The notes under the pieces: generated by a model
Databases searched by the model: none
What the model was told of the DNA's origin: nothing
Seen by the model: only the letters and a program-made list of their open reading frames with translations
In this document: piece by piece, positions 8,531 through 17,506 of the stretch
Layout of the letters: every line of letters starts with the position of its first letter
Numbering within the stretch: the first letter of the stretch is position 1
Assembly (NCBI RefSeq): GCF_019343475.1
Contig: NZ_CP072453.1
Location: forward strand, 3,100,001-3,164,000
Source of the DNA: Providencia sp. R33
GTDB taxonomy: Bacteria; Pseudomonadota; Gammaproteobacteria; Enterobacterales; Enterobacteriaceae
Direction: 5' to 3'
Length of the DNA: 64,000 bases
Translations under genes and position numbers: made by a program

Positions 8531-9529
8531 ATGAACATGAAGAAGCTAGTTTTACCTTGTTTAATGAGCGTTGCACTGTTTTCAAATGTTGCGATGGCTG
8601 AATCTCAAAAAGCACAAAAACCATTTACCATGGGCGTTGTGGTGAAAGTCGGTGGTATTCCTTGGTTTAACGTGATGGAACAAGGGATTACCGAAGAAGG
8701 TAAAAAACTCGGTGTGAATGCATTCCAAGTTGGTCCAACAACAGCTGACCCTGCGGAACAAGTTCGTGCAATTGAAGATTTAATCGCGAAAAAAGTGGAT
8801 GTAATCGGTGTCGTGCCAAACGATGCAAAAGTGCTTGAGCCTGTACTGAAACGTGCACAAGAAGCGGGTATCAAAGTTATCACCCACGAATCACCAAACC
8901 AAACTAACGCAGACTGGGACTTTGAATTACTCGACACCCAAAGCATGGGCGCTAACCATATGAGAGATATGGCGGCCTGTATGGGTGAAGAAGGTAAATA
9001 CGCCATGTTTGTTGGTAGCTTAACTGTTCCTCTGGTAAATGAGTGGGCAGATGCCGCTATCGCTTACCAAAAAGCTAACTACCCGAAAATGCAAATGGTC
9101 GATGACCGTTTCGGCGTAGCTGAATCCGTTGATGACTCAATGCGTACCGCTAATGACCTGTTATCCAAACATAAAGACCTAAAAGGCATCATGTCATTCG
9201 GTTCACAAGGCCCTATCGGTGCGGGCCGTGCTATCGATAAACGCCGTAAAAATGCGGAAACTTGTGTATTCGGTACTTTCACCCCAGGCCAAGGTATCAA
9301 ATTACTGGAAAAAGGCGCCATTGATGGCGGCTATATTTCCAATCCAAAAGTGGCAGGACAAGTTTTCGTTCAAGTTGCGACCGCAATGATGAATGGCGAA
9401 GAGATCAAAGATGGCGTTTCAATCGGTGATATGGGTGAAATTAAAGTCAGTGGCAACACAATTTTAAGCGATAACCCAGTCAACCTGAATATTGAAAATA
9501 CCAAAAAACTGGTTGAAGTCGGCCTGTAA
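8531..9529 (+). CDS. Periplasmic sugar-binding protein of an ABC importer
   Basis: A 332-aa Peripla_BP_4-type binding protein of the RbsB/LsrB class. A signal peptide ends near ...NVAMA (residue 23). The mature part begins with the family-typical FTMGVVVKVGGIPWFNVMEQG, and VDVIGVVPNDAKVLEPVL is the usual hinge-side segment. It captures sugar in the periplasm for the ATPase and permeases encoded next. A strong AAGGAAT site precedes the ATG. A hairpin after the gene may raise its mRNA level relative to the downstream genes. The neighbouring enzymes suggest an L-ketopentose ligand rather than autoinducer-2. Confidence 0.88.
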   Translation: MNMKKLVLPCLMSVALFSNVAMAESQKAQKPFTMGVVVKVGGIPWFNVMEQGITEEGKKLGVNAFQVGPTTADPAEQVRAIEDLIAKKVDVIGVVPNDAKVLEPVLKRAQEAGIKVITHESPNQTNADWDFELLDTQSMGANHMRDMAACMGEEGKYAMFVGSLTVPLVNEWADAAIAYQKANYPKMQMVDDRFGVAESVDDSMRTANDLLSKHKDLKGIMSFGSQGPIGAGRAIDKRRKNAETCVFGTFTPGQGIKLLEKGAIDGGYISNPKVAGQVFVQVATAMMNGEEIKDGVSIGDMGEIKVSGNTILSDNPVNLNIENTKKLVEVGL

Positions 9530-9602
9530 TTACTATCTATAAAATGTCATATAAAACAAAAAAATAAGATTGACCCAGATTTTAAATTTTCTGTTTTCAA
9601 AT

Positions 9603-9638
9603 CGTTCGAGTTGCCCCAATAGCGCGGCAGCTCGAACG
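9603..9638 (+). promoter_or_regulatory. Intercistronic stem-loop after the binding-protein gene
   Basis: 13-bp stem (CGTTCGAGTTGCC / GGCAGCTCGAACG, one G-T pair) with a 10-nt loop and no T-run. Similar hairpins after binding-protein genes stabilise the upstream mRNA or reduce read-through. Confidence 0.6.
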
Positions 9639-9685
9639 CTGAAGAACAAGCCAACACCAATTTATTTGCAGTAGGAATTGTACTT

Positions 9686-11203
9686 ATGACAACCACCTCA
9701 AAAGCTGACAAATCCGATCCACTCATTACCTTGCGCGACCTTTCCAAAAGCTTTGGCGGCCACCGCGCGCTACGCAATATCGATTTGACGCTCAACAAAG
9801 GTGAAGTGCACTGCTTAGCGGGCACGAATGGGTGCGGGAAGAGCACACTGATCAAAACCATTAGTGGTGTCTATGCCCCTGATGACGGTAGTAAAATTGA
9901 GATAGACGGCAAAAGCTATAACCGTTTAACGCCAGACAAAGCGCGTGAATTAGGCGTGCAAGTTATCTACCAAGATTTATCGTTATTTCCGAACTTAACC
10001 GTTGCGGAAAATATCGCTTTTGAGCTGAATCTCAAAGGCTATTTTGGCTGGTTTCGTAAAAAACAACTGCGTGAGAAAGCGTTAGAAATCTTAAACGAGT
10101 TGTCTTTTACCATCAATCCAGATACCCCCGTGCAGTTTTTACCTATCGCCCAGCGCCAGCAAGTGGCAATTTGCCGTGCATTAGTCGCAGACGCACGTCT
10201 AGTGATTATGGATGAACCAACAGCGTCATTAACCCGTACCGAAGTAAACCAGCTTTTATCTACCGTTAACTATTTAAAAGATAAAGGCATTACGGTCGTA
10301 TTTGTTAGCCACCGTTTGGAAGAAGTAAAAGAAATTTCAGACCGTATTACGGTAATCCGTGATGGGCAAAAAATTGGCACATGGCCTGCTGAAGGCCTGA
10401 CTACCCGTAAAATTACTGAACTCATGACAGGTTTAGACATCGTCCATGAGCGTAAACCACCAAATAATGCCGAAGACCGCCGTTCAGTGTTAGAACTGAA
10501 AAATTTAAGCCGTGCGGGGCAATATAGCGATGTTTCACTGAACCTCAAACGCGGTGAAGTACTGGGTTTATGTGGGTTGTTAGGTTCTGGCCGTACTGAG
10601 CTCGCCTTATCATTGTTTGGGATCACCCACCCCGATAGCGGTGAAATGAACATTGAAGGCAAGCCAGTTAAGTTAAAAAACAACACCGATGCGATTAAAC
10701 ACGGTATTGGTTATGTGTCTGAAGACCGCCTGACATTAGGCGCGATTTTGCAGCAATCCATCGCGGACAATATGGTGATTTCAATTCTGGATCGCCTCAA
10801 AACTCCACTGCATTTAATCGATGAAAAACAGTGCCAAGATATTGTGCAAGAGTGGATTACCGACTTAGACATCAAAGTCACTGACCCGAATAACGCCCTC
10901 TCAACGTTATCTGGCGGTAACCAACAAAAAGTGGTACTGGCGAAATGGATTTTAACACGCCCTAAAGTGTTGATTCTCGATTCGCCAACTGTTGGGGTCG
11001 ATATTGGTGCAAAAGACAGTATTTATAAACTGATCCACCGTTTATCCGGTGTCGGTATTTCCATTTTGTTAATTACCGATGAAGCCTCCGAAGCTTATTA
11101 CAACTGCGACCGAATTTTACATATGAAACAAGGCTCTATCGTCAAAGAAATTGTGACGGATTCCATCAATGAGCAGCAATTGGAGGAAATCATCAATGGC
11201 TAA
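9686..11203 (+). CDS. Sugar ABC importer ATPase with two nucleotide-binding domains
   Basis: A 505-aa tandem ATPase of the RbsA/MglA class. Domain 1 (about 10-245) has Walker A GTNGCGKST and Walker B VIMDEPTAS. Domain 2 (about 260-500) has a degenerate Walker A (GLLGSGRTEL), an intact signature LSGGNQQK and a Walker B reading LILDSPTVGVD, with Ser where the catalytic Glu usually sits. Domain 2 is therefore probably weakly hydrolytic, with domain 1 doing the work; degeneracy in one domain is common in this class. The gene overlaps the first permease by 8 bp. Confidence 0.92.
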   Translation: MTTTSKADKSDPLITLRDLSKSFGGHRALRNIDLTLNKGEVHCLAGTNGCGKSTLIKTISGVYAPDDGSKIEIDGKSYNRLTPDKARELGVQVIYQDLSLFPNLTVAENIAFELNLKGYFGWFRKKQLREKALEILNELSFTINPDTPVQFLPIAQRQQVAICRALVADARLVIMDEPTASLTRTEVNQLLSTVNYLKDKGITVVFVSHRLEEVKEISDRITVIRDGQKIGTWPAEGLTTRKITELMTGLDIVHERKPPNNAEDRRSVLELKNLSRAGQYSDVSLNLKRGEVLGLCGLLGSGRTELALSLFGITHPDSGEMNIEGKPVKLKNNTDAIKHGIGYVSEDRLTLGAILQQSIADNMVISILDRLKTPLHLIDEKQCQDIVQEWITDLDIKVTDPNNALSTLSGGNQQKVVLAKWILTRPKVLILDSPTVGVDIGAKDSIYKLIHRLSGVGISILLITDEASEAYYNCDRILHMKQGSIVKEIVTDSINEQQLEEIING

Positions 11204-12185
11204 TTGGCAAAAACTTCGCCCCCAATCTGTTGAAGGTTGGTTAACGTGGGTCATATTGATTATGGTGATTTTCTTCACCACCATGAGCCCACAATTTCTG
11301 ACGATCCAAAACTTACTCGACCTAAGTGAAAGCTATGCAGTCACCGGTATCTTTGCTTTAGGGTTATTTGTTGTTTTGGTCACGGGCGGGATTGATATTT
11401 CCTTCGCAGCTGTGGCCTCCGTCGTTCAATACGTCATTGCCACGTGGCTACTGCAAGGCTTTATTGCCAGCCCTGCATTAAGTATCACGCTAGCGATTAT
11501 CATCGGGATCACTTTCGGTTTAATCAACGCGATTTTGATTTACTCTCTGAATGTGGTGTCGATCATTATCACCATCAGTATGCAATCACTGCTATTCGGT
11601 ATGTTGATGTGGCTAACCAACGGGCACAGCATTTATGACCTGCCTGATTGGTGGGTCGACCCTGTGACCATCTTACCTTTCGAGGTAGACGGGGAATATT
11701 ACCAAATTGGTTTACCACTAGTTGTCATGTTGGGGATCGCCTGTTTAACGTGGATTTTAATGAATAAAACCCATATTGGCCGCCAACTTTATGCGGTTGG
11801 GGGTAGCCAAGAATCGGCATCTCGTATCGGTATTCGGGTATGGGTTATCTACCTGTTTGCGTACGGTTATCTCGGTGCAATGGCAGCCATTGGTGGCATG
11901 TTGCAAACCTACCGTATGAGCGAAGTTGTACCAAGCGCCCTCGTTGGTGGAGAGTTAGATGTGCTCGCAGCGGCTGTATTAGGTGGCGCTAGCTTATCGG
12001 GTGGGCGCGGAAGCGTTATCGGTACGCTGATGGGGGTATTCCTCATCGGTATCTTGAAAAATGGCCTTAACCTGATTGGTGTCTCAAACTACTTCGTCAA
12101 TATCGTCATCGGTATGGTTATCCTCATTGCGATTTGTATTACCCACTATAAGAAACGCAAAGAGACGGACGTAGGTTTTGTTTAA
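11196..12185 (+). CDS. Sugar ABC importer permease 1
   Basis: A 329-aa BPD_transp_2-type inner-membrane protein with about ten hydrophobic helices; the VVLVTGGIDISFAAVASV and VLGGASLSGGRGSV motifs are characteristic of RbsC-like permeases. The start at 11196 is preferred because GGAGG lies 9 nt upstream inside the end of the ATPase gene; an in-frame alternative start further upstream has no such site. It forms a heteromeric channel with permease 2. Confidence 0.9.
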   Translation: MANWQKLRPQSVEGWLTWVILIMVIFFTTMSPQFLTIQNLLDLSESYAVTGIFALGLFVVLVTGGIDISFAAVASVVQYVIATWLLQGFIASPALSITLAIIIGITFGLINAILIYSLNVVSIIITISMQSLLFGMLMWLTNGHSIYDLPDWWVDPVTILPFEVDGEYYQIGLPLVVMLGIACLTWILMNKTHIGRQLYAVGGSQESASRIGIRVWVIYLFAYGYLGAMAAIGGMLQTYRMSEVVPSALVGGELDVLAAAVLGGASLSGGRGSVIGTLMGVFLIGILKNGLNLIGVSNYFVNIVIGMVILIAICITHYKKRKETDVGFV

Positions 12186-12198
12186 CAGGAATATCACC

Positions 12199-13233
12199 AT
12201 GAAAAAACAAGCTTTTTTTAAAATTGATGGCTCTGTTATCGGACTGCTTTCAATCTTTGTACTGGCTATCGCGGCCTTCAGCATCGCTATGCCGGGGCAC
12301 TTTTTCACTCAAAATACCTTTTTGAGTATTACCTTCCAGCTCCCTGAGTTGGGCTTACTGACATTTGCTATGTTCGTGCCTATGTTAAGCGGCGGCTTGA
12401 ACCTTGCGATTATCAGTACTGCCAACTTAACAGGGTTATTTATGGCGTGGGTGTTTATCAATTACCTCCCTGTCGATGCAGGCACAGGTACGCAGATTAT
12501 GTGGCTCGTGATTGCTTTAGTCGGTGCTACTGTGATAGCGGTGATTATCGGCAGCTTAACGGGGTTAATGATTTCCCATATCGGTGCCCACCCAATCCTC
12601 GTGACCTTAGGGACAATGACCATCATCAGCGGTATTGGCGTATATCTAACTAAAGGTGCGGCGCTCAGTGGGATGCCACCGATTGTACGCGCTATCGGTT
12701 CTGATACCGTCTTTGGTGTGCCGATTGCCATGATTATATTTATTGTCACCGCTATTTTATTGGCGCTGTTCTTAGGCTGCACCCGCTTAGGCAAAAATAT
12801 CTACATGAGCGGCAGCAACATCAACGCAACGTGGTTCAGTGGCATTCGAACTGACCGTGTGATGATTGCGATTTACACCATTTCGAGCCTGCTGTGTGTA
12901 CTGGCAGGGCTGATTATGATGGCGCGCTTTAACTCGGCGCGTATGGGATATGGTGATTCTTATTTATTACTGACCATCCTTGCCATCGTATTAGGCGGAA
13001 CTAACCCATTCGGGGGAGTCGGTAAGGTGAGCCGTGTGTTCTGTGCGCTCTTGGTTTTGCAGGTGATTGCAACGGGTTTAAGCCTGCTCGGTATCAGCTT
13101 GCACTTTAACCTTGCGGTTTGGGGTATCACCTTAATCTTGGCGTTAGCGTTCAAATTCTTCAAAGAAAAATGGAGCGCCAAACGTGCTATGACCCGTAAC
13201 CAAAAACTCAATAAAGCATCGTCACAAAGTTAA
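12199..13233 (+). CDS. Sugar ABC importer permease 2
   Basis: A 344-aa second RbsC-type permease, with MLSGGLNLAIISTANLTGL and VLGGTNPFGGVGKV as the paired family motifs. The ATG at 12199 follows an AGGAATA site; a TTG 21 nt earlier is in frame but overlaps the previous gene and lacks a ribosome site. Two different permease genes are the arrangement seen in Lsr- and rhamnose-type importers. The sugar 3-epimerase gene follows after 19 bp. Confidence 0.9.
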   Translation: MKKQAFFKIDGSVIGLLSIFVLAIAAFSIAMPGHFFTQNTFLSITFQLPELGLLTFAMFVPMLSGGLNLAIISTANLTGLFMAWVFINYLPVDAGTGTQIMWLVIALVGATVIAVIIGSLTGLMISHIGAHPILVTLGTMTIISGIGVYLTKGAALSGMPPIVRAIGSDTVFGVPIAMIIFIVTAILLALFLGCTRLGKNIYMSGSNINATWFSGIRTDRVMIAIYTISSLLCVLAGLIMMARFNSARMGYGDSYLLLTILAIVLGGTNPFGGVGKVSRVFCALLVLQVIATGLSLLGISLHFNLAVWGITLILALAFKFFKEKWSAKRAMTRNQKLNKASSQS

Positions 13234-13252
13234 ATTTTTCAGGGAGATTATT

Positions 13253-14116
13253 ATGCGCAAGCATCCGATTGGAATTTACGAAAAAGCCTTACCGAAAAAC
13301 AGCAGCTGGTTAGAAAAGTTAGCCATAGCCAAAGCCGCGGGATTTGATTTTGTTGAAATGTCAGTGGATGAAACTGACGAGCGCCTTGCCCGATTAGACT
13401 GGAGCCAAGCAGAACGCCTAGCACTCGTCAAAGCCATGCAAGACACTGGCGTTCGCATCCCAAGTATGTGTTTATCTGGTCATCGCCGCTTTCCGTTTGG
13501 TAGCCACGATGAAGCCACTCGCTTAATGGCATATACCTTAATGGAAAAGGCCATCAAACTGGCTCAAGACCTAGGCATCCGCACTATTCAGTTGGCTGGA
13601 TACGATGTGTATTATGAAGAGCAAGATGCCCAAACCATTGCCAATTTTGAAAAAGGTATGCAATGGGTCAGTGAAATCGCAGCGGCTTCCCAAGTGATGT
13701 GTGCGGTAGAAATCATGGATACACCATTTATGAATTCCATTAGCAAATGGCAAGCATTGTCCGACAAAATTCGTTCTCCATGGTTCAGCGTTTACCCTGA
13801 TGTTGGCAACCTGACCGCTTGGGGCAATGATGTGGAGCAAGAATTCACAAAAGGGATTGAACATGTTGCGGCGATTCATTTAAAAGATACTTATGCCGTT
13901 ACTGAAACCTGCAAGGGGCAATTTCGCGATGTGCCATTTGGTGAAGGCTGTGTCGATTTTGTGAGTTTATTCAAACTGTTAAAACGTCTAAATTACCGTG
14001 GTACTTTCTTAATTGAAATGTGGACGGAAAAAGCGGATGAGCCACTCGTCGAAATTATTAAGGCACGTCAGTGGATGGAAGATAAAATGCAGCAAGCGGG
14101 TTGGAACAACGCGTAA
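13253..14116 (+). CDS. ulaE: L-ribulose-5-phosphate 3-epimerase (UlaE/SgbU type)
   Basis: This 287-aa TIM-barrel enzyme is close to E. coli UlaE throughout, e.g. PIGIYEKALP at the N-terminus, GFDFVEMSVDETDERL, IPSMCLSGHRRFPFGS and IRTIQLAGYDVYY. Metal-ligand segments VEIMD, YPDVGN, IHLKD and LIEMW are all present. It converts L-xylulose 5-phosphate to L-ribulose 5-phosphate, the substrate of the nearby AraD. It is followed directly by the kinase that would make its own substrate. The usual ascorbate partner, keto-gulonate-phosphate decarboxylase, is not here. Confidence 0.92.
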   Translation: MRKHPIGIYEKALPKNSSWLEKLAIAKAAGFDFVEMSVDETDERLARLDWSQAERLALVKAMQDTGVRIPSMCLSGHRRFPFGSHDEATRLMAYTLMEKAIKLAQDLGIRTIQLAGYDVYYEEQDAQTIANFEKGMQWVSEIAAASQVMCAVEIMDTPFMNSISKWQALSDKIRSPWFSVYPDVGNLTAWGNDVEQEFTKGIEHVAAIHLKDTYAVTETCKGQFRDVPFGEGCVDFVSLFKLLKRLNYRGTFLIEMWTEKADEPLVEIIKARQWMEDKMQQAGWNNA

Positions 14117-14127
14117 AGGAGCCCAAA

Positions 14128-15603
14128 ATGAGCACATTTTTTATGGGTGTTGACCTCGGCGGAACAGTCATTAAAGCGGGGATCTACACACCAGAAGGCC
14201 AAGAAATTACCGTTGCTGAGCACCCATTCCCGACCGAAAGCCCTGAAGCGGGCTTCAGCGAACGGAATATGGACGAACTATGGCAAGCCGCTTGCCATGT
14301 TATCCGTGATGCCATCAAAAACAGCCGATTAAATGCATCCCAAATTGCTGGGGTCAGTTTTTCCTCACACGGGAAAGGCCTGTATTTACTGGATAAACAC
14401 GGCAAACCTGTTCGTAAAGGGATTGTGTCCTCAGATTCACGGGCTCAAGCCATTGTCGATGCATGGCATCAAAATGGTACTGCAGACAACGCTTATCCGC
14501 TGAGCTTGCAGCAGTTGTGGGCCTCCCACCCTGTCGCATTATTGCGTTGGCTAAAAGAAAACGAGCCCGATAACTACCGTGATACAGGCCATGTTTTGAT
14601 GGTGCACGACTATATTCGTTACCGCCTAACAGGCCAAATCGCTTGCGAAGAAACCAATATTTCAGGCAGCCAGCTGTTTAACCAAATCCAATCGAGTTAT
14701 GACCCTAAACTTTGTCAACTTTTTGGCATTGATGAGGTGAATGATAAGCTTGCCCCTGTAATCAATTCCGCAGAGCTTGCAGGGACTGTCACACACCAAG
14801 CCGCTGAAGAATCCGGTCTTGTGGAAGGAACCCCTGTATTTGGCGGCTTCTTTGATGTGGTTGGTGCGGCATTAGCATCTGGTGTCAGTCAAAAAGACAA
14901 ACTCAGCGCCGTTGCAGGGACATGGACGATTTCCACCCGCGTTTTCGACGAAATTGTTCCCTCAGACTACCCGTATGTTTGGAGTAAATACTGTATTCCA
15001 GGCACCTATTTTGTCCACGAAGGCAGCCCAACATCAGCCAGTAATTTAGCGTGGTTTACCCGCCATTTCTTCAACCAACGGTTACAAGACTATGACGTGC
15101 TGAACCATTGCGTCGCTGAAGGAGCAACACGGAAAAATGACATATTATTTTTCCCATGGCTGTACGGCTCAAACTACCACAGTAACTTGCATGGCGGGTT
15201 ATTAGGGTTGAGCTCACACCATACTGACGCTGACATTGTGTATGCCATTTATCAAGGTATCGTGTTCTCGCATTTACTGCACCAAGACCGCATTGTGGGC
15301 CTTGATAATGCCACTGAGTCCATTCGTTTTACGGGAGGACCAACACAATCACCACTGTGGATGCAAATGTTCTGTGATGCAAGTAACTTGCCGCTAGATG
15401 TTGTGAACGTGCAGCAATCAGGCTGCCAAGCTGCGGCATTGTGTGCTGCGGTGGGAACGGGGTATTATTCAGGTTTTGATGCGGCGATTGCAGCGAGTAC
15501 GCCAAAAATCACTACTTATCAACCTAATGCACTAGGTCACCAGCAATTACGTGATAAATTCGCCCGTTTTAAAGCGGTCGCGGATGCATTAAGTCGTCAT
15601 TAA
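14128..15603 (+). CDS. lyxK: L-xylulose kinase-like FGGY kinase
   Basis: A 491-aa FGGY carbohydrate kinase resembling E. coli LyxK along its length, e.g. GVDLGGTVIKAGIY near the N-terminus, SSHGKGLYLLDKHGKP, the catalytic-Asp segment GGFFDVVGAAL, and FPWLYGSN. It phosphorylates the C5 hydroxyl of a ketopentose (L-xylulose) or 3-keto-L-gulonate. The start at 14128 has AAAGGAG 7 nt upstream; a start at 14101 would overlap the previous gene. It is the last gene of the operon, before a strong terminator. The enzyme class is sure, the exact sugar inferred. Confidence 0.87.
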   Translation: MSTFFMGVDLGGTVIKAGIYTPEGQEITVAEHPFPTESPEAGFSERNMDELWQAACHVIRDAIKNSRLNASQIAGVSFSSHGKGLYLLDKHGKPVRKGIVSSDSRAQAIVDAWHQNGTADNAYPLSLQQLWASHPVALLRWLKENEPDNYRDTGHVLMVHDYIRYRLTGQIACEETNISGSQLFNQIQSSYDPKLCQLFGIDEVNDKLAPVINSAELAGTVTHQAAEESGLVEGTPVFGGFFDVVGAALASGVSQKDKLSAVAGTWTISTRVFDEIVPSDYPYVWSKYCIPGTYFVHEGSPTSASNLAWFTRHFFNQRLQDYDVLNHCVAEGATRKNDILFFPWLYGSNYHSNLHGGLLGLSSHHTDADIVYAIYQGIVFSHLLHQDRIVGLDNATESIRFTGGPTQSPLWMQMFCDASNLPLDVVNVQQSGCQAAALCAAVGTGYYSGFDAAIAASTPKITTYQPNALGHQQLRDKFARFKAVADALSRH

Positions 15604-15615
15604 ATACACGAAAAT

Positions 15616-15655
15616 AATAAAGGCAGTGCTGACATTAAGCCCTGCCTTTATTTTT
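15616..15655. terminator. Bidirectional terminator after the kinase gene
   Basis: Stem AATAAAGGCAG / CTGCCTTTATT followed by TTTTT on the plus strand and A/T-rich on the minus strand. It sits between two convergent genes. Confidence 0.85.
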
Positions 15656-15661
15656 GTTCAA

Positions 15662-17005
15662 TTAATCCGCAACAACTTTTGTATTAACCGTTACAGGGGA
15701 AAGCACAGTATCCTGCGGTAAACTGTCATATTTCACAAACTCATCTCGTGGGAAAACAAACACATCGATGTCTTTTTCAGGCGTGATGGTGCCCGAGACA
15801 ATGCTTTTTGCTGGCGATGTCAGATTTGTTTCAACACCTAACCAAGACGCGAAGTAATCAAATAAATTCCACTCACTTAATGTTTCATCACGGAATTCAC
15901 GCTGTGTATCGTCCGAATTCATCACCACTAATGGAATTTGATACGCCCCTTTCACCAGTTGTCCGTGGCGTAGATACAAGTTGCCCTCTTTAATGAAGCC
16001 TTTATATTCTGCCTCCAAAGCAGCAACGTGTTGCTTATTCGCTTTCACTAAGCCTTGCCCATGGTCAGCAAAGTACAAAATAGAGAATGGGTTTTCACCA
16101 TTTTTATTGTTTTCTTGCAAAATGTTATACACATCACCAATAAAATCATCACTGAGTTTTATCCCTGATACATAACAATTCACCAGACTGCCCCATCCAG
16201 TATCAAACTGCTCAGGGTTGATGTTGTAATTCTCTTTGATAAGCCCACATGCACCTTTTGGCCAGCCATCATGATGTGGCCCCCACATATGCACAAAAAT
16301 GACTTTTTCTTTATCTGACGGGTTATTTAACGCGGCTTTAAAAGCAGGCAGCATTTTGAAGTCATTAGTCAGTTTATTGACACTGTCATCAACCGTGAAC
16401 TTCTCTTGCACAAACAAGTTTTCAAACCCAGCTTTGCTGTCCCTTACAGGTAAAAAATAATTGGCTTTTAAAAAGTAATTTGTGAAGCCGATTTCGTCGT
16501 CCCCAAAGCTACCGTTATTACCAATATAATAGGTTTCATAGCCCGCTTGGTTGGCAAGATCAACAATGGAATTATTGTTGTAATACGGCTTTTCGTGGTG
16601 CTCCGTGATAGTGCTAAGATCATTTTTAGCTAATGCACGCGTCAGTGTTGGCACGGTATTCGACGCAGCACTGATAAAGTGGTTAAAAAAACGGCCATTG
16701 ACTGAAGACAAAAACGGCGTGTTTTCTAATGGATAACCATAGGTGTGCATATAGTTTTTATTGGTACTTTCCCCGATGATGACGACTTTTATCTTGTATT
16801 TGTCCGCACTTTTCTTGGTAATTTGAATATCCGTTTTGCTATTCACGCCATAACAAAGGTCGGCGTTGGATTTTGCTGCTTGTATTAGTTCAGGCGTACA
16901 CGCTTTGGTATACACCCCTGCATTTTCGCTGGTATTCGCCTGTGCCCATGAAACCGTGGTCAGTAACAGCGTGCTGTAGAGTGCGGTGGTATTGATTAAT
17001 TTCAT
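15662..17005 (-). CDS. Soluble periplasmic phosphoethanolamine-transferase/sulfatase-like protein
   Basis: A 447-aa alkaline-phosphatase-superfamily protein. A signal peptide (about residues 1-23, ending SWAQA) leads into the catalytic domain: VVIIGESTNKNYMHTYGYP carries the Ser/Thr nucleophile region of EptA/CptA enzymes, and YFADHGQ plus a later RHGQ give metal ligands. The five-helix N-terminal membrane domain that normally recognises lipid (full length about 540-560 aa) is absent. The start at 17005 has AAGGA 7 nt upstream; the ATG at 17020 has none. The substrate is unknown; it could be a free phosphotransferase or a phosphatase/sulfatase acting in the periplasm. Confidence 0.75.
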   Translation of the reverse strand: MKLINTTALYSTLLLTTVSWAQANTSENAGVYTKACTPELIQAAKSNADLCYGVNSKTDIQITKKSADKYKIKVVIIGESTNKNYMHTYGYPLENTPFLSSVNGRFFNHFISAASNTVPTLTRALAKNDLSTITEHHEKPYYNNNSIVDLANQAGYETYYIGNNGSFGDDEIGFTNYFLKANYFLPVRDSKAGFENLFVQEKFTVDDSVNKLTNDFKMLPAFKAALNNPSDKEKVIFVHMWGPHHDGWPKGACGLIKENYNINPEQFDTGWGSLVNCYVSGIKLSDDFIGDVYNILQENNKNGENPFSILYFADHGQGLVKANKQHVAALEAEYKGFIKEGNLYLRHGQLVKGAYQIPLVVMNSDDTQREFRDETLSEWNLFDYFASWLGVETNLTSPAKSIVSGTITPEKDIDVFVFPRDEFVKYDSLPQDTVLSPVTVNTKVVAD

Positions 17006-17506
17006 CTCCAGATCCTTCATTTTTATCGTTTATTTTTTCTATACTGGTGAAACAAACTGATAAAATTTTTTCCATAGCGCTTTTCCATAACTGTTTTCCA
17101 TAAAAGAATGCACCAAAATTTCATCATTCAATTAATATATTGAAATAATATTTCATTGAAAGCGTTAGGTTGAGAAATTGGGATACAAGTACCAATAAAA
17201 AATATCTAAAATGGAAGAAAAAAAGAGCTTGTTAGTGTTACCACCGCCTTTAATTAGCTATTAATTTCTTTATTAAACAAACAATTATTTATTTATACCC
17301 CCCTCCTATTCACCATTCTTTTCACTTTCATTCATTACATAGAGAGTTGTGATGGAGATCGGTAATTCAGCGTTTACCAAGCATGGATTAGTGATATAGC
17401 CCTGATTTTCGATTTTCCTCGCTAGAAACCAAAATGGAACCGATTCCATAATAAGCCATTCGCAATGGCAATAGGGTTCACCCCTCCAAAAAGACAGAGG
17501 AAAGTC
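17006..17506. other. Divergent intergenic region before kguE
   Basis: About 500 bp without a gene, AT-rich on the left. It contains an AT-rich dyad at 17127-17144 (TTCAAT and ATTGAA arms around TAATAT) and the LacI-type operator at 17435-17448. Promoters for both flanking genes must lie here. Confidence 0.6.
17435..17448 (+). promoter_or_regulatory. LacI-type operator upstream of the 2-ketogluconate operon
   Basis: TGGAACCGATTCCA is a dyad with the central CG typical of LacI-family sites, extended to 16 bp by flanking A and T. It matches 11 of 14 positions of the Pseudomonas PtxS site TGAAACCGGTTTCA (from memory). It lies 59 bp before kguE, and the PtxS-like gene is at the other end of the operon. 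Confidence 0.7.

Noticed and set aside
8531..13233. Autoinducer-2 (Lsr) uptake system
   Set aside because: Two permeases and an LsrB-like binding protein fit superficially, but there are no lsrK/F/G partners, and the downstream genes are pentose epimerase and L-xylulose-type kinase.
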